A stretch of 64,000 nt of DNA, taken from NCBI GenBank assembly GCA_022559845.1, contig CM040128.1, positions 175,328,413-175,392,412 on the forward strand, given 5' to 3'. A program made the position numbers and the translations under genes. This DNA is from Amorphophallus konjac (lineage: Eukaryota > Streptophyta > Magnoliopsida > Alismatales > Araceae). Below are positions 44,530-54,407 of this stretch, one piece after another. The notes beneath the pieces are model-generated. The model ran no database searches, was not told where the DNA came from, and worked only from the letters and a program-made list of their open reading frames with translations. The first letter of the stretch is position 1. Each line of letters starts with the position of its first letter.

Positions 44530-45849
44530 ATGGCTCATCCACCAATTTTCGATGGCTCAGATTTTAATTCGTGGCTTAGCAGCCTGCGTAGCTTTGTTAT
44601 ATCTGTTGATACTGATCTGTGGAAATTAATTTCACACGGTCCACACAGATTACCAAAGAACAAGTCTAAATGGACTGACATTCATAAATTCATGTGTGGT
44701 GAAAATCAAAAAGCTTTAGATCTAATCAAAGCAGCTACTGACAAGGCCCTCCACTCATGTTTTGATGACTACAGTTCTACTAAGGACATACTGGACAAGC
44801 TGAAGCTAGCCCAAAGGAGAGGGGAGGACAGATGCATGATGGCAAATGGAAGCAATCAAAGTAGTCATGAGAGTGAAAATGACAGCCAGGTAAATCTCTT
44901 TCAGAACTATACTCTAGATGACTGGGAGGATGCATATGCCGATTTATTTGAGTCACATGAGAGGTTAAGAAAATAGTATAAAAAATTGAAAAAGGGTACT
45001 GGGTTAGATAGTTCAAGCTCTTCTTGTGAAAAATGTCTTGAATTGAAAGAATTTCATGATGCATGCATGTCTAATATTCAAAAGCTTAAGAACCAAACTG
45101 GTTTATTAAAAAGTGAAAATCAAGAACTTGCAAATGAGATTACCAAACATGAAGAAAAATTCAGAAAACTTGAAGTCGAGAAGAATCTAATAGCTAAAAA
45201 ATATGATAAGATAAAGTCTATGAACATGGAGCTTCAGAAAGACATTGGAAATCTGTAAAGAGAATCTGAAACTTCAGATAATCCAAAGGCATCACATGAT
45301 GACCAGATTCTTCTTGATGAATTAATTCAAAATGATGCTCTGGTTAAGAAAAATAAAAAGTTAAAACAGCTGAACTCTGCTATGTCTGAAAGACTTCTAG
45401 CATTAGAAAGAGGAAAAACTGTTTGTATTGAAGATTTTGAAAAACTAAAAAATCTGGAACAAGAAATTGAAAAATACAAAACAGCTAACAAAGTACTGAC
45501 TGAAGTTGCTAACTGCAGTGAACAAGAGATTGCGAGTTATGAAATAAACATTGCATCACTGAAAATTAAGATTCAGGATTTGAAAGCTTCTCTATCTAAA
45601 TTTGTTAGTGGGCAAGAAAATCTGGATAAGTTGCTAGGAGTCAAGGTTAACTTCAGGAAGGAAGGGCTGGGATACAATAATGTTAATAAGAAAGCACTTA
45701 ATAACAAGCTGATGACATCGGTTGTCACTGCATCAAACGTAGCCAACACCTCAAAAGATAAACAACCCATTGTTCAGATAAGTCAGAAACAAATTGACAA
45801 TCAGAAACAAAATGAAAAGGTGAAAAATGATGTTCATGTGAAGAACTAG
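44530..45849 (+). pseudogene. gag: Sirevirus gag, N-terminal and coiled-coil part, three stops
   Basis: The ATG at 44530 gives MAHPPIFDGSDFNSWLSSLR, a Copia gag start. The part that normally spans most of the UBN2 domain is shortened. Then comes the LDDWEDAYADLFESHERLR segment and some 250 residues of heptad-rich coiled coil, ending near VNFRKEGLGYNNVNKKALNN. Stops interrupt it at 44974 (TAG), 45256 (TAA) and 45847 (TAG), all in one frame. At each, a Gln codon one C-to-T change away would fit. Sirevirus gags are long and coiled, which fits this piece. It is inactive as read. Confidence 0.75.
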
Positions 45850-45893
45850 CAAAGAAACAATCATGATGATGCTGTGCATGGGACACATAACCT

Positions 45894-45920
45894 AAACACA
45901 CACACACACATGCACACAAA
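45894..45920. repeat. CA microsatellite in gag
   Basis: A run of CA units (with ATG in the middle) lies where the gag frame changes, so slippage here may explain the frameshift between the coiled-coil and zinc-knuckle parts. Confidence 0.6.
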
Positions 45921-45926
45921 AAGAAA

Positions 45927-46715
45927 ATGTCATGCCACTATTGTCATAAACTTGGTCATCTGATGCATGAGTGTAGGTTGATGGAAAAGGATGATCTGAG
46001 CGCTAGCATAATGCATGCTAGAAAATTTCATGATAAAAATTCTTCATTTCAGAAAAAGGAAATTGAATGTTTTCACTGTGGTAAATTAGGACACACAAAT
46101 GCACAATGCTGGGTTGCGAGTGATAAGAAGAATTCACATTCATATCATGCTAAATTTAATGCAAACTTTCATGCTGTTAACAAGAATAAATTTGTATCAA
46201 TAAACCAGCACATTACATGCTTTAACTATGGCAAATCGAGTCACAAGGCGATTGAATGCTGGCTAAAAGTTGTTAGGAGAAATTCTATTTCATGTTTTCA
46301 CTGTGGCAAGATGGGCCACATTGTAGCACACTGTTGGGATGCTCAAGGAAGGAGATTTAACTCTGAATTTGTTAAACTTCCTATAAATCAAAATGGTTTC
46401 AGTAGAACTAAATCTGTTTTCAAAGAAAAATTCATTTCTTGTTTTGAGTGTGGAAAGCCAGGCCATAAAGTTGCTGATTGCTGGCTGGCAAGGAATAAAA
46501 GACAAAATGCACATATGGATAACAGAAATATTCATGCACCTAGATTCCATGCCCACGTTAATGTGCACAATGGGAAGAACACAAAACCTGTTATCTCATG
46601 TCGTTACTGTGGAAAGAATGGACATTCTATGGATAACTGTCATATACTGAGATTTGATGATTCCTATGCTCAAACATTGCTGAGAGCACCCTTTAAAGGT
46701 GCAACTGTCAGTTAA
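45927..46715 (+). CDS. Sirevirus gag C-terminal part with six zinc knuckles
   Basis: The 262-residue frame has six knuckles of the C-X2-C-X4-H-X4-C type starting at residues 3, 48, 98, 123, 172 and 225, for example CFHCGKLGHTNAQC and CFECGKPGHKVADC. The third lost its second Cys (CFNYGKSSHKAIEC). Trp follows the last Cys in the second to fifth. Linkers are rich in His, Asn and Lys. Zinc knuckles bind nucleic acid. Most Copia gags have one or two, so six is unusual and suggests tandem growth of one unit. The frame is open throughout. The usual protease does not follow. Confidence 0.8.
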   Translation: MSCHYCHKLGHLMHECRLMEKDDLSASIMHARKFHDKNSSFQKKEIECFHCGKLGHTNAQCWVASDKKNSHSYHAKFNANFHAVNKNKFVSINQHITCFNYGKSSHKAIECWLKVVRRNSISCFHCGKMGHIVAHCWDAQGRRFNSEFVKLPINQNGFSRTKSVFKEKFISCFECGKPGHKVADCWLARNKRQNAHMDNRNIHAPRFHAHVNVHNGKNTKPVISCRYCGKNGHSMDNCHILRFDDSYAQTLLRAPFKGATVS

Positions 46716-48019
46716 GGACCCAAGACCTCTTGGGTACCTGCTTGTGTGAAATAAAGGCTATTTTACAGGTGTGCCTTGGTGGAAAGAATAATTTGGGGAT
46801 AATGAACCAAGGCATTCAAGAATGAAAATCCCAATTCTGCATTTACCAGGTCTGTCATGTTAACTCTGCTCAATTCCTATCATTCAAGTTTTTTCTGTCT
46901 TTGATTACTGCATAGCATGTTAAATCTATCTTTGCATATTCATTCATCGTCTACATTGACAAATTTGCACTCAACTCTGTTGATAGACATCGACTGATTA
47001 GAATTCTCTGAAAATATCTAAATTTCACATGATTTGTGTTTTGATGCTTGTCCGAATTTGCATTATATTCGTTAAAAAATATGATGCATATAGGACTGCA
47101 TTGGCACTGTATTGTCATGCATGACCACTATGGTATACCAAATGGTAAGCTACTAAAAGGGCAGATGAAATCTGTCTGGAGGTTCTTACTATGTGTTAGG
47201 TGGTCCTTTAGATCAAGTCCTCTGTCCGGTACCATGGGTCACATTGTATATAGAACATTCTAATGCATTTAGTTAAGGGGAGTCAATGCATAGGCATGCA
47301 TGCGGTAATTGCATATCATTCATATTGAAAATACCAAAAAAAAGAGTAATTGTCATGCATACTCTTGGGGGGTGTTCTTGTCTTAATCTGAATCGGTTGC
47401 TTACATGCTTGTATTGAGCTGTTCCTTCTTCAATCTGAATTTCCCTTGAGTGAACCTCAATGTTCCTTGATACAAGTGAAGTTGAATTCATTTTATCCTT
47501 GATTGATTTTGTTTGCAAGCTTCATCTGATCCTCAGAGTCGACACCATGAGTCGACATTTTGTTTCAAGCATTCCGTTTAAAATGTTGTCGCCAGGGGGA
47601 GTATAAGAATAATTCTTGGACTACTTGACCATCCTTGTCATAATGATTTTCTTTGCTCTTCATGTATTTTCTCTCATACATGGTATCAGTCGGTCTCACT
47701 TGCATCTATTTGTTCTGAAAATCAGTTGAACTTAAATCCCATTTGCTGATGGGGAGCTACTGTCTGCACTTCTTGATTATCATTATCATACTTTTAAAAT
47801 TGAAATTTCCTAATCAATGATAAGTCACCTGCTCGGCATCACTCTTTGAAAGTCTGTCTGGCGGATAACTAATCCTTGATTCAGAACTTCTGAAAAACCT
47901 CACTCTTGGTATGGTACTTGATGATCATTATTCTGAATCTTTCGTATTGGCTGGAACACTTCTGTCAGATCTTCATGAAGATTTCAATGAGCTTATCCTA
48001 ATCATAAATCCAAAAACAC

Positions 48020-48166
48020 ATCCCCCCGCCAGTGGCGGGGTGGACACCCCCCTCCCCCCACTTGCGCAGGTGGCAGGAGGGCACGGGTTCAAGCCGTGCC
48101 TCCCACCGGGAGGTGCTTGTCCCCGCTTTCCCCTCCCCTAAAAAAAATAAATAAAAAAATAAAAAA
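48020..48166 (+). mobile_element. tRNA-like SINE
   Basis: This G/C-rich unit of about 120 bases contains GGGTTCAAGCC, a polymerase III B box in an arm pairing context (GGCACGGGTTCAAGCCGTGCC is self-complementary like a T-arm). An A/T-rich tail follows. A 16-base direct repeat (ATAAATCCAAAAACAC at 48004-48019 and 48167-48182) flanks it, the mark of target-primed insertion. The A box is only weakly recognisable. The tRNA ancestor is not assigned. Confidence 0.8.
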
Positions 48167-49241
48167 ATAAATCCAAAAACACTTGTACTAGGAATCTTCC
48201 ATTGTATGGAACTATGAATATCTGAATTAACTTAGCTAGTTTAAGCCTTATGTATTTCTTGAGTTTGATTTCGAACATCTTGAAAATATCTGAATCAATC
48301 TTTTAATAAACTTTAACGAGTTGATTCATGTTACATCATGTAAAACCTTCTGAAATCTGAAAGTTTTTATAACCATGACTTTCTTTGGTAGAGATACTTA
48401 AGGTGAGTGTTATTTTTAAAATGTTTGTTTGATCTGAGTTATGTCTGAATGAAAAATAAGGTCAGAGCAATGATTTTGGTCACTGAGAAACCACGTCCAA
48501 AGGACTGTGTCATGAAGTGCCTTAGTTATCTCTGGTGAAAATTTAATGAAAAATCTTTGAAATGTTAAGGCAGAGCGATGATTACGTTGCACTGAGAAAC
48601 TGGGATCCTCATCAAAGAAATGGAGTCATCCTATGTCATGAAGTGTCCTAGTTAACTCTGTTCAATATGTATCATGACAGTTAGTCATACTAAGTGCTTA
48701 GGGATACTGGCATCTAAACAACGTGTATCCTCTAGTTACAAGGTGTGAACTAAACTCGATTGATCTTGAGAGTTTTTGCAATAAACATTGATGATGCATA
48801 GATAGAAAAACAATCTGAAAATTTGAAAATTGCTAAATCTTTGGACAAAATAAGATCCTTTCATGTCTGTTTAATCTCAACACTACATTCTGTAACTCCT
48901 AAAGGAGTCATTGAATTTGAATGAGTAAGAGATAGGGAGGTTTAACTAGATGTTAACATGAAGGCATGGTTCATCTTTATTGAAATTGATGTCAGATATG
49001 AGTACAGGTTGAATGAATAAAACTTGAATACATCATGTTTCAACCAGGGCGCTCAATAAAGATTATGTCATAAGTCTTTATAGTGGAAGAATCTAAAATA
49101 CATTAACCTTGGAATTATGGCTTTGATAACTCATTGCAATTATTTTTTTCATGAAACTGATCTCTATCTACTTACCGGTGCTTTAGCTGAACTCATGTTA
49201 CGTCTTATGAATCTGGTTCCATTCCAATCCTTCTGCTCTTT

Positions 49242-49633
49242 CAAAGAGGGAGAATTATATGTTGTTTCATCAGTCTTGTCCAAAGGGGAGAATGTGCTTT
49301 GCAGGTTTTTGCCACATCCTTAGGCATCAGGTCCTACATTCACATTGTCTGCATTTGTGCTTACATAAATTTCTCCATTTTAGGTCCTTTCTTTTTGATG
49401 AAGTCAAAGGGGGAGAACATGTGGAATCATATGTCATATTTGTGGCTAATATGTGGAGTCATATGTCATATTTGTGGTCGTGCTGGTCATCTTGAGTAGT
49501 ATTCTGTTTGCTTAATATGTAGTGGCATATTTAGTGTTTGCATGACATATTGAACATCTGGTTCATTTGACATATTACATGGTCATGTTGACTCATATGA
49601 CTCATAGTGTTGCCATCATCAAAAAGGGGGAGA
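49242..49633 (+). other. Multiple polypurine tracts before the Sirevirus 3' LTR
   Basis: Purine runs CAAAGAGGGAGAA (49242), CAAAGGGGAGAA (49281), CAAAGGGGGAGAA (about 49405) and AAAAAGGGGGAGAT (49620) precede the LTR. Repeated purine tracts before the 3' LTR are a known feature of Sireviruses. The last one is in the position of the functional plus-strand primer. Confidence 0.75.
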
Positions 49634-52234
49634 TTGTTGGATATTGTGTTTTGATGATGACAAACACTATGAGTCATATGTATGATGTCATATGTGTTTT
49701 ATGATTCCATATGTGCTTATTGCATACAGCATGGGTTTTTGTTACATACAGTGTGTGTTGCATACAATGCTCATATTGTTGTATAGATGAATTACATGGA
49801 ATGAATTGCTGCACATGTGTATGTTTGTGAATGTCTCTGTACAAATCTTGCATAGAGACTGGTACAACCGTTCATATGTGTCAATGCACCTCACGCGTAC
49901 ACTAAGTCAGTGCTAGTTCGAGTCTTGGCTTTCGTAAGTCCGTGCAAACCTTCTCCTTCTTGCTCACATGAACTCGGTGCAACTTTTGTTTGCCTAAGTG
50001 AAGTCAGCGCAAATCTTGCTCAGTGTATATCACCGTTTGCGTACATTTGAAACTCGGTGCAAGTTTTGTCTTGAGCATCTGAAGGACCGTGAACATATAG
50101 GAGCTCGGTGCAAACACTATGTAGGTCAATGCATGCAGCAAGGTCAGTGCATTGTAAGGGTCTGTGCAATCACTGTTTGAGGTCAGTGCAAATTCTGACT
50201 CAGTGCATACTTTCACTTACTCATATAGAGGTCTATGTAAGTTTGCCCCGGTTCATCTTTTTCTAACGCATATAGGAGGAGCATCTTATAGTGCGCCTCA
50301 CATGAGGCCTAGTGTCGGTGCATATTCTGTTTAAAGCTTTGCACTCGGTGCACTTTTCCCAGTTCGTGCATTCACTATTCATATACTCGGTGCATTGTAA
50401 GGGTCTGTGCAATCACTGTTTGAGGTCAGTGCAAATTTTGACTCAGTGCATACTTTCACTTACTCATATAGAGGTCGGTGTAAGTTTGCCCCGGTTCATC
50501 TTTTTCTAACGCATATAGGAGGAGGGTCTTACAGTGCGCCTCACATGAGGCCTAGTGTCAGTGCATATTCTGTTTACAGCTTTTCACTCCGTGCACTTTT
50601 CCCAGTTCGTTCATTCACTATTCATATACTCGGTGCAATGTCGTTTGTCTTCCTTGCACCTGAAGTCTGTGCATTCACTATTCATATACTCGGTGCAATG
50701 TTTGGTTAGCATGCATAGATAGTCTGTGCTCTTCACTATAGCGAGGTATGTAAGGGTCAGTGCATCTCTTGTTCATTCTCGCTTCATATTCGATGCACAC
50801 ACTGTAGCAGGTCAGTGCAATATTTGCATCATGCGTATATATAAGTCTGTGCATATTCTTCTATATGTACATCAAAGTCTGTGCATACTTTGCATATACC
50901 ATATTAAGTCAGTGCAAACATTGTTTTATACCATATAAGATGTCTAATGAAATATTCTCTTAACTGACAGGATAAAGTGATCTCGTGAGCTCGAACTAAG
51001 AAGGCACGTGTTCCTAGAATGTTGGAAGTTGGCACGTGATCCAAGAGAATGAGCGAGCCAGTGATCCTGACACGTGGACAGATGAGGACCAGATCCTGAC
51101 ACATGGCTGAGAGCCTTCTGGAAGTAGTTGGGTGGGAGTGTCCCTTCTACTCGCCCAACGTGTGAGCACGTGAGTCCGAGACTGAAGTCATATATAAACT
51201 CTTCCTCTGAAGAGATTGAAGGAGATGCGAAGAACAGAGAAGAGAAAGAGAGGGAGAGCAGCAGAAGAAGAGAGTCTCAGAGAAAAGAGAAGAGGAGAGT
51301 TGATCAAGAAGATCAGAGAATTTGAAGAGTGATCTGAAGAAAAAAAGCAGAGTATCGTGAGCTAAGAGAAAAGAAGAGAATAGGAAGGTTGCCGTTCGTA
51401 AAAAAAAAGAAAGGAGTCGCCAGGAGAGCGAGAGAGCATACTGAGCGAAGAACAGAAGAAAGAAAGAGGTAGAGAGTGCAGAAGAGAGAATAGAGAGAAG
51501 AAGAGAGAGTCTTCCCTGAAGATCTGAGTTGTATTGGCCTCTAGATCAGATCCAAGCCATGGTGCTCCTACGGAGCTACATTTGTTTATGTTTCTCCTGT
51601 TTATTTTTCGTTTGTTCTTTTACTTATGGTTTGCTAGTGACTGGGTGTCACTAGCGGTTCCCCTCCTGTTTGGAAGAAGGAGTTTCATCTCCGGTTCTGG
51701 TCTTGTGGGTAGCAAGTCCAGGTGCCAAGCTTCTGGGGGTTGCAGATCTTGGTTTGAGGGATTTGTCTCCCTCGGTCTGTCAAGTTGTTAGGCAGCGTCT
51801 GTTTCAAGACTGAGTCTGCGATTCTTGCTATTGCAAGGGTAGCCTCACTCTGGTTTGGAGTGAGGGGTGGATGTAGGCAGACTGTGGGTCTGGTCGAACC
51901 ACCTAAAAATCTTTTGTCCATCATGGTTTGATTGCCTTGTCTGATCTGCTAGATGTATGCTTAGGCTTGACCTATATTTCCCATCTAGTGGGTATCTAGT
52001 TTGCACACTGAGCTTTTGATTCAGTTCTCGAGAGAGAGAGCCCATTTGAATAGGATTACTTGAGCACCGATCGTATACTTTTGATCTACTCTAGTTGAAG
52101 TTCAGTGTGTGCTCTCTGCCCTACAGTTGTTTACTTTAATTTTGCATATCAGTTTGATTCAAGTTTCAATTGAGCAAAGGTTTTAAGAGGGATTCATTCA
52201 CCCCCCCTCTGAATCTGGGCCTAGCACCCTATCA
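49634..52234 (+). repeat. 3' LTR of the Sirevirus
   Basis: It begins TGTTGGATATTG and ends GCACCCTATCA, 2.6 kb. U3 is packed with TCNGTGCA motifs. TATATAAA is at 51191. A purine-rich leader of about 300 bases and a T/G-rich U5 follow. It shows the uninterrupted Tat target site near 50208-50217. A 243-base segment is duplicated in tandem (50148 and 50391). No gene. Confidence 0.9.
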
Positions 52235-52239
52235 AGATG
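52235..52239. repeat. Target site duplication AGATG (right)
   Basis: This is an exact copy of the bases before the Sirevirus 5' LTR; the Tekay-like LTR resumes after it. Confidence 0.85.
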
Positions 52240-53313
52240 TCTTTGAACTCTATTCTTGGAAATCTATCTTATGTTCCTACAATGTGTAAACTTCTTGAAA
52301 TTCTATATTGGCTATATAACTGAGAGTGGATGTCTAAAAGTATACATGAAATGATGTGCATATAGGGCCCGGTCTGGTCCTGGGAGGAGCACCCGAAGGT
52401 ACTTGTGCCCATGGGAGTTTATTGACCACGGTGTTTAGCATTGCACCGAAGTACTTGCTTCACTTAACTTGAGACATTCCCACTCGCTCTCTCGTGACAT
52501 GCTTGACTTGCTTGACATGAATTACTTGGCCCAAAAAAGGGTAATTACTTGCTTGAATGGAATAAATGAAATAGCCAATTCCATTATACTACTTGATATT
52601 ACATGAGCTTGAGATTACTTGCTTGAATATTGACTATCCCCTTCTTGGAAGGACTTGCTCGAATGTTGAATTCTTGGAAAGACTTGCGTGAATACTGATT
52701 TATTAGAAATACTCGTGCAATTACTTGCAAATTACTTGCTAGTTCTTTGTTGATACATCTTATCAAAATTCATGTGATACTCTCTTAATACAATTCTTGA
52801 TATTCTTGCTCGATCCAACATGCATCATTATGCCGCATGAACTTGTAATTGACTTAAAGATTGTTAGAACTTGAGATGTAATTCCTACTGAGTGATTCAC
52901 TCATAAAGTTGCAATTCTAACATTGTTCTTGAAACTTGGATAGCGACCACCACCCGGATGGGACGGATACCGAGTGATGAGTGTTAGTTTTGGTGTACCG
53001 TCAGTTAGTCGTGTATTTCGTATTGTGGGACCTACATTGTATTTCCAGTTATTGTTAAAGGCTTGTAATCGCATGGCATAATTTGGGTCCATTATGATCT
53101 AGTAATGGATTTGTCAAACTGTAGCCCTATGAAAATTTCTGGGATATTGTCATTTGGTTAAGTAGACAATTGTCATCTTGGACTATGGTTTTTGTCAAAT
53201 TCTAAGTTAGAAATAAATTACCGAGTACTATGCGCACTCTGATGATACATGAATGACACGATCTATATAGACGCGTCGCGCACCCGAGTATCTTCCGCGC
53301 TCGGGATGTGACA

Positions 53314-54407
53314 ACAGGCGTCCATTTGGAGCGTTTGAGGTGAGATAGGATTTGATGAAACAGGACGATGGATGGTGCCTGCGTTCGAGATACCTTGAGG
53401 AAGTGGCTATTGGATGGTGGTCCTTGATCTTGTGACCAGCATGGGAGGATTCCCCTGTAAGTCTGAGTCGAGTGAGGTGAGGACCGAAGATCCCAGAATA
53501 TTGTCCTTTGATTTCGCCGTGCTCCCCTGAGAGGGTAGAGTTGGCGTGGGGATCTGTCTAGATGTGGTGTTCGAGTGAGGATCATTTTGAGTTGCAGTGT
53601 TGGTCTGTGCGAGAGTCAGCGGATGGCCCTGAGAGTTGTAATGTGCTCGTCGGATCTAGTGGAAGACCAGGAAAGAAGGAAGAAGTTGAGCAAGCGAAGG
53701 TTTCTCATTGATGAATAGTTAGTGACCAGCGGATGGTCTTTCACAGATAGAAGATGTTGGTGGTTGCGCATCGAGAATGGCGAGAGCTGTGTGCAAGCAA
53801 GGCCTTTAGTGGATGTTTCCTTGATGTGCCTTTTCGGACGGGATCTGGGCTTTGTCAAAGTTTGAGTTCTGACAGAGCTGGCCCAGTATTAGGCGTTCAG
53901 CTTGCCAGGTGCGAGGTGGTCCTTGGCGCAGAGCCGACGAAATTGTTACAGTCAGCGGTGATGACTGTGTGAGCTGGTGGAAGCTCAGCAATGGTTGTCC
54001 CTGGTGCAGGGCACGAGATCAGTCAGCTGGCAATGGAGCTAATGTGTGATTGGTCCGCCGAACAAGGGGTTTTATCTGTGGCTGTCTCTTGTAACGAGGA
54101 TTGCATTTCCTCGGCGAGCGAGAGTGTGGCAGCGATGCCATGATTGGTTTTCCGTTGTGGCTGAGGCGATGTCGGACTATGTCCTTTTGTGTTATGCCTA
54201 CTCTGATGATTGGTGTGGATTGTGTATAGAGCGAGGCATGTTGATCGTGATCAAGGTCTAGTTGTGTCCTTCCGAATCTGTGCCTTCGGGAGTGTTGAGG
54301 CTCTGGCTATGGCTATGGGAGCGTCGCTAGTGGGGTATGTTGTTCTTCCCCTTGAGTTACGGTTGCCTCAAATTTTGAGGATGAAATTTTGATAAGGATG
54401 GGAGGAC
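53314..54407 (+). mobile_element. Non-coding interior end of a Gypsy-type element
   Basis: No domain is recognisable in any frame. The last 50 bases (TTTTGAGGATGAAATTTTG, then AAGGATGGGAGGAC) match the end of pol and purine tract usual before Gypsy LTRs that start TGTAACACCCC. It is probably the 3' part of a decayed or non-autonomous element sharing the next LTR. Confidence 0.55.

Larger units (their letters stand above)
46716..49633 (+). other. Non-coding 3' interior of the Sirevirus
   Basis: No pol domain is visible. A GPKTSWVPACVK-like peptide just after gag recalls the linker before the Copia protease, but the protease is absent. The stretch resembles 58202-59566 (for example around CAGAGCAATGATTTTGGT), so it is a shared untranslated region. 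It includes a SINE (48020-48166) and several purine tracts at the end. Short ORFs have no recognisable domain. Confidence 0.65.
30742..52234 (+). mobile_element. Gag-only Ty1/Copia Sirevirus-type element with nested Tat insertion
   Basis: It has two long LTRs, a tRNA-Met primer site, gag remnants with a zinc-knuckle array, and about 2.9 kb of non-coding DNA ending in several purine tracts. A 5-bp target duplication flanks it. No protease, integrase, reverse transcriptase or RNase H is found, so pol has been lost and the element is non-autonomous. Removing the nested Tat element and its duplicated target leaves about 10.3 kb. It lies within a Tekay-like LTR. Confidence 0.85.
27890..53313 (+). 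repeat. Tekay-like LTR, 5' truncated, split by nested insertions
   Basis: The left part (about 27890-28290) shares the leader and the AAGGTAGGT block followed by TTCTCAAG with the Tekay-type LTR at 6900. The right part (52240-53313) shares the CATATAGGGCCCG block, then GGTCCTGGGAGGAGCACCCG, and the end TCCGCGCTCGGGATGTGACA. No primer site follows. It resembles a solo or truncated LTR and has no gene. It is interrupted by a Copia LTR fragment and a whole Sirevirus. The start of the LTR is missing at the junction with the LTR of GCPGPP element 2. Confidence 0.7.

Noticed and set aside
47048..47263. Envelope-like ORF of the Sirevirus
   Set aside because: The 71-codon frame has no signal peptide or membrane pattern I can support, and the matching region near 58.2-59.6 kb has no such frame.
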